DNA of 64,000 nt, taken from assembly GCA_002786065.1 (NCBI GenBank), contig NHNY01000024.1:66030-130029 (forward strand), in the 5' to 3' direction. The notes beneath the pieces are model-generated. The model was given only the letters and a program-made list of their open reading frames with translations, made no database searches and was not told the DNA's origin. Origin of the DNA: Microcyclospora pomicola (lineage: Eukaryota; Ascomycota; Dothideomycetes; Capnodiales). A program made the position numbers and the translations under genes. Below are positions 1 through 9,241 of the stretch, piece by piece; positions within the stretch are counted from its first letter, which is position 1, and each line of letters opens with the position of its first letter.

Positions 1-116
1 TCATGCGCTGCTGTCTCGAACTCGACCCGGCCAACCGCATTACGGCGGAAGATGCGTTGCAACATCCGTTTCTGCTTGAGGATGAAGATATGATGATGGA
101 GGACAACTCCCGTTGA
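1..116 (+). CDS. Protein kinase C-terminus (partial, 5' end outside window)
   Basis: The window opens inside a coding region read from base 3 that ends at the TGA at 114-116. The 37 visible residues include LDPANRITAEDALQHPFLL, the conserved end of a Ser/Thr protein kinase domain (subdomain XI arginine followed by the A-L-x-H-P-F helix), then a short acidic tail rich in Asp, Glu and Met. Cdc7/Hsk1-type kinases end in a similar way, but other CMGC and STE kinases share the pattern, so the subfamily is only a guess. The start, ATP site and activation loop lie upstream of the window. The next gene is convergent and ends at 847. Confidence 0.75.
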   Translation, partial: MRCCLELDPANRITAEDALQHPFLLEDEDMMMEDNSR

Positions 117-846
117 GTTCGCGTTGATGACGATAGGCATAATAGCATTCCGATGCATAGATCATGCGTGATGAATCTTTTCGGCGTTTCTATGGCTTGG
201 GACGAACGGGCATCGCATTGCGTGGCATAGGACCGTGGCGGATGCGGACGAAGCATGATCTGTGAGGCACACCTCGATACCCCCTTCTTGTACATACATG
301 TCGTTTCACAGATCTCACATGCAGAATATTTATCAAAGTAAACTCTCGAACATGTTTTTTTGCTATAGATAACTTGCTCGTGAAACCCCCAGGTTTGTGT
401 GAAAGGCTAGGTACCACGTTTCGAAGCCCAGCTGGCTCTGAGGAATTCCTTGAGTATCTGAGTAGCGACGACAGTAACAGTCATCCTAACACGTGAATTT
501 CGAGTAATAAACATGCCGCAACCTAACAACCCGGCTGAAATGCTCATCCCAAGAAACGCGGCGCTCATCATCATCATCATCAACGCATGAACTGCCCTCC
601 GTATCAAGTATTCATCAAGTCATCAAAATCGTGATATTTGCTGCCGCACGATGGAGAATGCAAAACAGCCGTGAATAGTCGTGCGCACCACCGAGGGTTG
701 CGAATGGGGGATTTATCATCCCGACGTTGAAAAGAGCAGATGACTTCGTTGGGAGGACGCTGTGTTTTGTGCTTGGCTTGCTTGCTTGCTTCATCACCTC
801 ATCGCTTCATAACTTCAACCTCGCCCATCGTTCATCATGACATGCA
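117..846. other. Convergent intergenic region
   Basis: About 730 bases lie between the kinase stop and the patatin-like stop. No coding region with family similarity was seen. It holds a short (TCA)6 trinucleotide run at 565-582 and a CTTG-rich stretch near 770-795. It probably carries both 3' UTRs. Confidence 0.5.
565..582 (+). repeat. (TCA)6 microsatellite
   Basis: Six direct copies of TCA are seen in intergenic DNA. This is a simple sequence repeat with no evident function. Confidence 0.8.
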
Positions 847-2799
847 TCATATCTGCGGCTTACTCGCCGAATTGACCGGCGGCGGTGGCCCGGCAGTGTC
901 GGGGTACGGCAGTCGACGGCCGAGATCGCCCATATTCATGAACGTCTTCGGTTGTTGCTGGTAGGAGTAGTGGTTTGTATGCATCTCGGCTGGGGACGGA
1001 GATCGCCGGTGGGAATCATTGTACGGCAGGGGTGTCTTGGGCGGGAGAGGTGGCGGAGAGGGTCGTTGTTGTTGGAAGTCGCCGCTGGGGCGTGGTGAGG
1101 GGTTGGGCGCGTATTGTTGTGCGGAGTGGTGATGGAGGCTCTGGGATGGTTGCACAGGGCGGTAGGCGGGCGATTGCGGAGCGGACATTTCGTATGACTG
1201 GCGGGAGTAGGTACCACTGCCTGGTGTCGACTGGTCGTAGGGATTGTTGGGATTGCTGTCGCGGTGGTCTACTTGTGCTGGCGAGTTGGGGACTACGGTG
1301 TACTTCTGGTCAGCGATGCTGGGTCTGTGTTCGTACTGCTGGGAGGCCGGGCGGAAGCCCTGAGATCCTGTTGGAACCTCGTCGCCGGGAAGTTCAACGG
1401 CCATGGGATTGGAAGGAGGTGGTAGTGGAGCTGAGGTTGGCAGAGGTCGATCCCAAGGGTTCTGCCAACTGTCGCGAGCTGGCTGTCCGTCTTGTTTCCG
1501 AGCGTCTGCGCGCTCCTGTCGCGCTCTGGCGAAATGGATCTTTGCCATCTTCGCTGCGGCGGATTGTGCCATTCCAGTGACATCGTCCTTGGCCAGATAG
1601 ATCCGAGTATTGGAACTGATCTCGGCAAGTCTGGCCCACTCATTCATCCCAAACTCTCCCACGCCAATCTCTACATTCAGTCGGTAGTAGTTTTCCCGGG
1701 GCACGCCTCTCTTGGAGAGATGGTCCCGTAGCATGTACTGGTGGCTGTCCTCGCAAGCTTCGAGCTTAGAAATCAGCCTTCTCCGTGCCTCTGCGTAATC
1801 ACCCATGATGCTGCCTCCCAGTACGCCCTCCCACCATTCAGAGTGTCTTTGATTATTTCCAGCAGGTCGTTTTCCTGTACCAATACTCATGAACACCCCA
1901 ATTTCTCTCCCTGGCCATTCAGTCTGCACTGCTTCATCGAGAACGAGTGGCGAGGGATTGAACATTCCCGCTCCCTCGTCCAAATACACCGATTGGCCTA
2001 TTTGGATCGGCTTGAACGCCAGCGCTGTAGCCGCCGTAGCTCTTCCAGCTTGCCAGATGGTACAATTTACGTCCGGAGCTGTCTCTTTGCGCGAGTCGTA
2101 GGATCGGAGAAACACATTGTGTGGAGTGCCTTTCAGCACTGCAGTCACAGCCGTCTTCGTTCGGTTCTCTCTACTATCGTATAGCAGCGCATTTGCATCC
2201 CCCCATCTCAGAGAGCCGAAGCCTGCTCGCTGGGATATCGGGCTCATGCCTCCAATCTGACTGTATCTGGAAGACTGGCTGAGGGTCCGTGATGGCCGAC
2301 CTGAGGGCAGAGGACTGGAGGGCGTACCTGGCATGTCTGACGACATCGGAGTCGCATTCGCGAGGACATCATTCCCCTCGTACTCGGAGATGGTGTGCTG
2401 TGCGACACACTCTTTTATGGCCTCTTCCAGCTTGCTCGCCTTGAACATGGTGCTCTTGAACGGTATCCCCGCGAAGGTCTTGTCTGTCTCAAATACCCTC
2501 CTGGTCATCCTCACATACACGCTCTTACAAGTCTCCACATCCATTCGCAGCCGCCCCAGCATAATCGCGATCAACCCGCCTGTGCCGGTCCCCGCAATGA
2601 GGTCGAAGTAGTCGCATGGTCGCGGAATTTCGTCCCTCCGAGGCGGGCGCCCTTCAATCTCGACAAACATCTTATGCATGAGCTCCTGCACGATGATGAG
2701 CATAGAGTAGCCGCGGACTCCCCCTCCATCTAGGGAAAGGATGCGCAGCGGCGGGCCCTTCGTAGTATCTTTCCGTCGCAATCTGCCGCTTTCGTCCAT
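847..2799 (-). CDS. Patatin-like phospholipase family protein without catalytic serine
   Basis: A single exon of 650 residues starts at the ATG at 2799-2797. The patatin fold is shown by the oxyanion-hole loop LSLDGGGVRG (residues 21-30) and by the nucleophile-elbow region DLIAGTGTGGLIAIMLGRL. Active patatins have G-x-S-x-G here. This protein has GTGTG, with Gly72 (codon GGC at 2586-2584) in place of Ser. The position matching the Asp-Gly-Gly/Ala motif reads YLDEGAGMFNPS, so Asp is kept but its neighbour changed. Residues from about 420 to the end are Pro/Gln/Ser-rich and look disordered. Family knowledge says the Ser/Asp dyad does acyl hydrolysis, so I infer a non-hydrolytic or regulatory lipid-binding role. 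Related fungal proteins may share the change. It diverges from MCM4. Confidence 0.85.
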   Translation of the reverse strand: MDESGRLRRKDTTKGPPLRILSLDGGGVRGYSMLIIVQELMHKMFVEIEGRPPRRDEIPRPCDYFDLIAGTGTGGLIAIMLGRLRMDVETCKSVYVRMTRRVFETDKTFAGIPFKSTMFKASKLEEAIKECVAQHTISEYEGNDVLANATPMSSDMPGTPSSPLPSGRPSRTLSQSSRYSQIGGMSPISQRAGFGSLRWGDANALLYDSRENRTKTAVTAVLKGTPHNVFLRSYDSRKETAPDVNCTIWQAGRATAATALAFKPIQIGQSVYLDEGAGMFNPSPLVLDEAVQTEWPGREIGVFMSIGTGKRPAGNNQRHSEWWEGVLGGSIMGDYAEARRRLISKLEACEDSHQYMLRDHLSKRGVPRENYYRLNVEIGVGEFGMNEWARLAEISSNTRIYLAKDDVTGMAQSAAAKMAKIHFARARQERADARKQDGQPARDSWQNPWDRPLPTSAPLPPPSNPMAVELPGDEVPTGSQGFRPASQQYEHRPSIADQKYTVVPNSPAQVDHRDSNPNNPYDQSTPGSGTYSRQSYEMSAPQSPAYRPVQPSQSLHHHSAQQYAPNPSPRPSGDFQQQRPSPPPLPPKTPLPYNDSHRRSPSPAEMHTNHYSYQQQPKTFMNMGDLGRRLPYPDTAGPPPPVNSASKPQI

Positions 2800-4352
2800 G
2801 ATGCCGCGCGACCTTGTTGATTGCCGTGGGTTGTTGACAGCGGCGCGACGCCGCGATTCCAGAGTGAGCGCAGTGGTTCGGTGATGTTCTGCTGCGTCGG
2901 CGCAAGATGATCAGATGATCGCCACAACCCTGTGGCAAGTGTTTGTGAATATGGTAGCGTAGACCGACGGAGATTCCTGAGTGATTAGATTTGTGTAGCG
3001 CAAACTGTGGTCAACAAGGAGAAGGGGACACAATTCATAACTTTCATGCCCAACTTGAAGCAGTGCCTGGGTGATCGACAGCTGAATGCATCAGATCCAC
3101 ATGTGTGCTGCGGGTATGATTGGCCCCGCCATTCCAGCCGTGGCGGACTACTTCTGTACGAGCACAGCCTCCTTCTGCCCAGCATGGAGAAGAACCAGAG
3201 AAATTCTTACATGTCCAGCCAAGAGTAAGGTCGAATTGGATCCCGGCCAGTCTGTGCGAAGATCAGCTCAACTATGAATGCATGTGTCGTTTTGATGCAT
3301 TTCGTCATGTTGACTAGAAGCGGTTGGCAACCACACTTTGGGCATGCAAGGGACACAACCCTAGGTAGCCAAACAACTCGGCATGTGATTCACTGCCTTC
3401 ACCTCAAAACATATCGATATTTTGATGCCGACATGCTCTTAGAGTATGCTCTGGGTACAGTGCTGTGCACTTCAATCCGTTCCGTCCCTGCGAGAGTCCT
3501 CTGGGACTATCATACTGCACGGCCTCGTACTTCCGAATATAATAATGCTGTTTGAGATGAGCCCAATGAAATGATTAGATGTAGACCCGATCTTGATAGA
3601 ATCCCACACGGCTCCCGGGACCAAGGTGCCTACATGTAAGTACTTCGATAGCACTGCAGCTCTGTGATGTAGAGAGGGCTACGCCTAGGTACTTGGGCAG
3701 GACAACACTGTATATGCAAGTGACTAGGACCTCATGGAAATCAATCGTTGAATTTGTGCGTAGAGGTAGAGAGGTGCATGTCTACTATCCTGCGAAATGG
3801 GTCTGGCGCCCTCGCAGTATATCATACCGTGTCCTGGGCATCCGAGATATCATTGGGGGAACACAACTTTACATGTTCGATAAGACGAGTAGCATCACAA
3901 TAGGTATACTGTAGACTTTGACTTGGGGCTCTGATAGTTGAGCAGCAAACATCCCGGAGTATGCAACAGACTCCATGCCCGCCTTGATAGGGCCAGGGCT
4001 GCCGCCCCTAGACCAAGAGGCAGTATATGTATGTTCATCAGAGCGATAAAGGTCACATTTCTTACACCCGAATGATCATCTTCTCAGCCACTGTGTAAGG
4101 TCTATGTCATATCGTGTGAAGTGCAGTCCTCCGAACCTCAAGTCATGTCGTCTCAACCCTAAGCATTAGGGTTACCTTATCTTGGCTTGTCAGCTGCGGG
4201 ACAAAACCACTTTACGCGTGGGCGCGTGCACCCCCCCCCCGACGCGTTCGAAGCGTGTCGCGCCAAATTCCACCAAACCACTTCGACTACTAAGGTACGT
4301 CTTGTAACCACGCAAGACATTGCTGGACACCAGAGTCGCAACCCGATCGAAG
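2800..4352. other. Long divergent intergenic region
   Basis: About 1.55 kb separates the patatin-like gene from MCM4. Short open frames occur on both strands, but none has a recognisable product or convincing splice partners. A 10-base C run lies at 4231-4240 next to cell-cycle boxes of the MCM4 promoter. An unannotated non-coding RNA or very divergent small gene cannot be excluded. Confidence 0.5.
4214..4267 (+). promoter_or_regulatory. MluI cell-cycle boxes and E2F-like site upstream of MCM4
   Basis: Two ACGCGT sites (4214-4219 and 4242-4247) lie about 110-140 bp before the MCM4 start codon, followed by GCGCCAAA (4260-4267), an E2F-type consensus on the reverse strand. In yeasts ACGCGT is the MCB element bound by MBF (Swi6 with Mbp1, or Res1/Res2 in fission yeast), which drives G1/S genes including MCM genes. 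The clustering within 54 bp next to a replication gene supports function. Binding itself is inferred. Confidence 0.6.
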
Positions 4353-7300
4353 ATGTCCTCACCAGCTTCTCGTCGTTCGAATCGCAATTCGGCGAACAGT
4401 ACGCCGCGACGCAACAGCCGCCGCTCACAACAACTTCCATCGAGCGACCCCGTGCTACCAGACGAGCAAGAACAGAATACCCCTCGCGGCAATCCGCGAT
4501 CATCGCAGCAGTCAACGCAATCTCAAGCGCCTCCCACATCCTCACCGCTCTTCTTCCAATCCTCGCCAGCAGGCTCGCAGAGCCAGAGTCAGAGTCAATC
4601 TCTGAATGCGCCAGTCAACGGCAATGGAGTTACGATCAGCTCGCCATTGCGGCAGGGATACAGCAGTGATGGAGGACGAACACCAAGGGCGGCAGGTGGC
4701 ATAGGAGGTCAGTGATAGGACACTTCGCAAAGTGGTTTATGCATATTCTAACCCTTCAATGCAGATTCCTCTCCGCTCCACTATGCCTCTAGCTCAGACC
4801 CAGCTGGACCAGCGACCCATGGCAATCGTCCAGATCGCACGAGTTCGACTGGAATGTTCGTGCGCTCGTCACTGTCAACCGCAGGAGCGACAGCGCTCAA
4901 TCGGAGACACGACATCGAATCAGACGTTCTAGAATCCGGAGGCCGCAGAAGAAGAACTTTCGTCGACGAAAATGGCATGCCGGTGCAGGAGTCAGATGCA
5001 GCAACATTCTCGAACCTCAACCCGAACACATCTGACGCAGATATCTTGGGTGGCCAGTCCAGCAGAGTCATCTGGGGCACGAACGTGTCCATTGCAGACT
5101 CGTTCTCGTGCATGAAAGATTTCCTCCACAATTTTCAGCACAAATGTCGCCTGGTTGCAGACGGGGAATTGGCAGAAGGAACAACCCCTGCGACTGGCGA
5201 CCCAGCTCTGGAGAAAACAAATGTCATGCAGTTGGAGAAAATGCTCATGTTCGGAACAAGAGCATTCTACCTCGACTGTGCTAACCTCAAGGCATACCCC
5301 CCTACACGCAAGCTATGGCATCAGATGCAGTCTTTTCCAGCCGAAATCATCCCAGTCATGGATGCTGCAGTCAAGGACGCAATGATCGAGATTGCAGAGA
5401 AGCAAATGAGCGATATGCGGTCTACTCAATCGCAACAAGCGCGACAGAACCAACAGACCCGACAGCGGGATGCAAGCTCAATGCCTCCAGTTCCAAGCTC
5501 TGACATGGATGATGCTGATGGGCCGACCACCAATGGTGCACCACAGCCACAGCCAGAGATCGAAGACCTCGTCAGCGAGGTTGAGCAGAAGACATTCCGT
5601 GTTCGCCCGTTCAATCTTGACCATGCTGTCAACCTGCGTGACCTAAATCCGAACGACATGGACAAGATGGTGGCCGTCAAGGGCCTCGTCATCCGCGCCA
5701 CGCCTATCATCCCCGACATGAAGGACGCTTTCTTCCGTTGTTCGGTATGCCATCACACCGTCAAAGTTGATCTCGACCGAGGAAAGATCACAGAGCCCAC
5801 ACGCTGCCCTCGCGAGGTCTGCAGCTCGAGCAATAGTATGCAAATCGTGCACAACCGATCAGGTTTTGCAGATAAGCAAGTCATTAAGCTCCAAGAAACG
5901 CCGGACTCGGTCCCAGACGGTCAGACGCCCCACTCTGTCAGTCTGTGTGCTTATGACGAGCTTGTGGATATCTGCAAAGCCGGTGATCGAGTAGAAATCA
6001 CGGGCATCTTCCGTTGCAATCAGGTTCGTGTCAACCCACGGCAACGAAGTGTGAAGAACGTCTTCAAGACGTATGTCGACTGCGTGCACATTCAGAAAGT
6101 CGATAAGCGACGTATGGGTATCGACCCAAGCACGCTCGACGAAGAGCTTGCGGATGCCGTGGCAGGCACCGTCGAAGAAACGCGCAAGGTCAGCGAGGAG
6201 GAGGAGCGAAAGATTCGAGAAGTTGCAGCACGCCCTGATGTCTACGAATTGCTAGCTCGATCTCTCGCGCCATCAATCTACGAAATGGAGGATGTGAAGA
6301 AAGGCATTCTGCTTCAGCTGTTCGGAGGTACGAATAAGTCGTTCGAGAAAGGAGGTTCACCAAAGTACCGAGGCGACATCAACATCCTGCTTTGTGGTGA
6401 CCCATCCACATCCAAATCGAAGATGCTCGAATATGTGAACAAGATCGCACCGCGTGGTGTCTACACATCCGGCAAAGGATCTTCAGCTGTTGGTCTCACG
6501 GCCTACGTGACGCGCGATCCTGACACGCGCAGTCTCGTCCTCGAATCCGGTGCTCTTGTGCTCAGTGACGGCGGTGTGTGCTGTATCGACGAGTTCGACA
6601 AGATGTCTGACGCCACTCGTTCCGTCCTTCACGAAGTCATGGAGCAGCAGACGGTCTCTATCGCCAAAGCCGGCATCATCACTACACTCAATGCAAGGAC
6701 CAGCGTACTTGCTTCAGCCAATCCTATCGGCAGCAAGTACAACATCAACCTGCCTGTGCCGCAGAACATCGATCTGCCCCCAACTCTGCTGAGTAGATTC
6801 GATCTGGTCTACCTCGTGCTCGACCGTATCGAGGAGCAAGCTGACCGCAAGCTCGCACGGTTCTTGGTTGGCATGTATCTCGAGGACACTCCTGATAATG
6901 CCAGCAAGGACGAGATCTTGGTAAGCATACTCCGTCTGCCACTTTCCACCCGTGCACCTTCAACGAACATTCTCGCTAACAACAATTCACCAGCCCGTCG
7001 AGTTCCTGACCTCGTATATCTCCTACGCTCGTGCCTCCGTCCAGCCACAAATCAGCGCCGCTGCCGGCGAAGCCCTCGTCAAAGCGTACGTCGCGATGCG
7101 TAAACTCGGCGAAGACATCCGCGCCGCCGAGCGGCGCATCACGGCGACGACGCGGCAGCTGGAGAGCATGATCCGGCTGTCGGAAGCGCACGCCAAGATG
7201 CGCCTGTCGCCCACGGTCGAGGAGTCCGACGTCAACGAGGCGGTGCGTCTGATCCAGTCCGCGCTCAAGCAGGCCGCGACCGACGCGCGCACGGGCCTGA

Positions 7301-7581
7301 TCGACATGGGCTTGCTGACCGAGGGCACGTCGGCGTCGGAACGCAAGCGCAAGGGCGATCTGAAGGACGGCGTCCTGGCGGTGTTGGACGAGATGCTGCG
7401 CGCGGGCGGCGCGAGCGCGCGGTACGGCGATGTGGTCAGGGCGCTGAGCGAGCAGAGCAGTGTGCCGGTCGAGGGACAGGAGTTTGCCGAGGCGGTGCGG
7501 AGTCTCGAGCAGGAAGGCAAAGTGCAATTGCTCGGCGAGGGGCTGAGGCGGAGCATCCGGAGGATCACGGGTGGAGTGTGA
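4353..7581 (+). CDS. MCM4: DNA replication licensing helicase subunit MCM4
   Basis: Three exons (4353-4707, 4765-6920, 6994-7581) give 1032 residues, with both introns GT-AG and in phase. MCM4 is a subunit of the Mcm2-7 replicative helicase loaded at origins. The N-terminus (about 1-200) is Ser/Pro/Gln-rich and disordered, as expected for the part of Mcm4 phosphorylated by DDK and CDK. A zinc finger begins at CSVC near residue 444 and closes with CPREVC. The AAA+ core has Walker A GDPSTSKS (about 662-669), Walker B CIDEFDKM, and arginine finger LLSRFDL near 795. The fit to Mcm4 among MCM paralogues rests on VTRDPDTRSLVLESGAL and ANPIGSKYN. The C-terminal winged-helix region is in exon 3. Exon 3 has higher GC than exon 2. 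G1/S control is suggested by the MluI boxes upstream. Confidence 0.96.
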
Positions 7582-8044
7582 GGATGCAGCTTGGTTGCGC
7601 GTCTGCAAGAAGTGGCATAGTTGGGAGGATGTTGACGAGGGGAATGTGTTATGAGCGCGTCTTACTGTAATGAACATTGGGATGATTCGGAAGCTGGCAG
7701 CGCAGGCGCTCGCGGCCCTGCATTGGCCGCATGGAATTCTTCTAGCATGATTGTGTCTTACTCGTATCTTTCCCGATTGAAAACGCTATCAGCTCGTGTG
7801 AAGGCAAAAGCACTTCGTGGGTCTCATGCATATCGTATGAAGGGCCAACGCCGAATGACCATGCATTGTCCCTCCAACCACTGCCATCCTCTTATCGCCG
7901 CATGATTGCATGACCCCGATAATGGCCATGGCCTCTATGGCGTCCCACCTCAACCAGGATATCCTTCGCACTTAGTGCATCTCTCCATCTCCATCCCCTG
8001 CTTCAGTGTCTTCGTGTCCCGGGAACTCAGCACCGTTGAACACT
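7582..8044. other. Convergent intergenic region
   Basis: About 460 bases lie between the MCM4 and NEDD8 stop codons. No coding or RNA feature was seen; it presumably carries the two 3' UTRs. Confidence 0.5.
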
Positions 8045-8682
8045 CTAGTGACCCCCTCGCAAAGCCAGCACCAAGTGCAGCGTCGCCCCGCCCTCCAGGC
8101 TGTACTCCGCGGCGGTCTTGTCGTCGTTCCTGCGAAGCCAGAACGTCAGCATGACCCGTCTTTTGTTCGTAGGATTCACAGTATAGGACGAGGGATATTG
8201 AGCTGTTCTTCCTGACTCTGCCCTTCGCTACCGTTTTGCCAACCCGGTAGTTGTATCACTTCGTCCATCTCCTGAACCTCTTACTCCTCACCTCCATGTT
8301 CGGAACAACGCAGCACCAGCACCCGCGGCAGTAGCAACAGCACAACTCACATTTGTTTCCCGCCATAGATCAGCCGCTGCTGGACGGGCGGGATGCCCTC
8401 CTTCTCCTCGACGCGCTCCTTGATGCGCGAGACCTTGTAGTCGGGCTCGATGTCGAGCTCGATTTCTTTGCCCGTGAGGGTGCGGACTCTGGAATCGGCG
8501 GAAGCGGGGAGTGTTAGAGCAGCTTTCTTAAGCGATTTAGGGAGGGAACGCTGGAGAAGGCTATGGTGGGAGGTGGAGGGTCGGGATGGTTGCAAGGGAA
8601 TGAGGGCGTTGTGAGTGTGCAGCGGAGGTGGGGTGGTGGGGGACAGGAAGGGAGAGCTCGAGGCGGCGTACTTGATCTGCAT
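8045..8682 (-). CDS. RUB1: Ubiquitin-like modifier NEDD8/Rub1
   Basis: Three exons (8682-8672, 8488-8351, 8129-8045) splice to 77 residues. The first exon is only 11 nt: ATG, two codons and two bases. The product starts [19 protein letters not shown], carries [20 protein letters not shown], and ends LALRGGH. It is near-identical to animal and plant NEDD8, including Ala at position 72, which separates it from ubiquitin (Arg72). The C-terminal Gly-Gly is followed by one His, which a Yuh1/UCHL3-type hydrolase would remove before activation by Ula1-Uba3 and transfer by Ubc12 to cullins. Introns are 183 and 221 nt, long for this window. All splice sites are GT-AG and phases agree. Confidence 0.95.
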
Positions 8683-9241
8683 TATGTGGTTCGGCGGGCT
8701 TCAAGAGTCTGGATATGCGATGCTGTCGGTGTCGAGATGCTATAGCTGGAGGGAGGTTGGTGGTGCAGCTGTATAGCTAAGAAATATAAGGTGAGGTAGT
8801 CAGGGTAGGTATATAGGGACCTACCTACATACCCTGAGGTCTTCCAGGCAGGTCGGTATCGATAAGACGTTTGTCCGCTGCGGCACTCCCTCAGGTCAGT
8901 CAGGGCGCTAGGCAACTTGACGATGCCATTCACATCATCATGGACCTCTAACCATCAGATAATGTGACCGGATGTTCCCTGAGGCAAAGGCAACGGTCGA
9001 ACTACGATACCGGATCATACCTGCTATGCGCCGAAAGTTTCTTGATATAGAGAGCCTTCCTACTAAGCAATGTTGCCATTGGTGGTGAGCGCAATCGCAC
9101 GTAAGCGGCTCTGCTTGACTACGTTTAGCAGTAGAGAGAACATGTGGGAGCTTTTGAGACAGGAGAGAGAGAGAGAGTCACAAAGTCTGTAATAATGATC
9201 ACACGCTGAATGTATCGCTATAAAACATGCACAGACAAAGT
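8683..9241. other. Intergenic region upstream of NEDD8
   Basis: About 560 bases hold the NEDD8 promoter and the PMR1 3' end. A (GA) run lies at 9163-9177, and CTACCTACATACCC at 8821-8834 resembles a stretch at 17051. No gene was seen. Confidence 0.5.
9163..9177 (+). repeat. (GA)n microsatellite
   Basis: A run of about seven GA dinucleotides is visible in the intergenic DNA just beyond the PMR1 stop codon. No function is evident. Confidence 0.75.

Noticed and set aside
6976-7677. Long antisense open frames over MCM4 exon 3
   Set aside because: They mirror the GC-rich third codon positions of MCM4 and show no family features.
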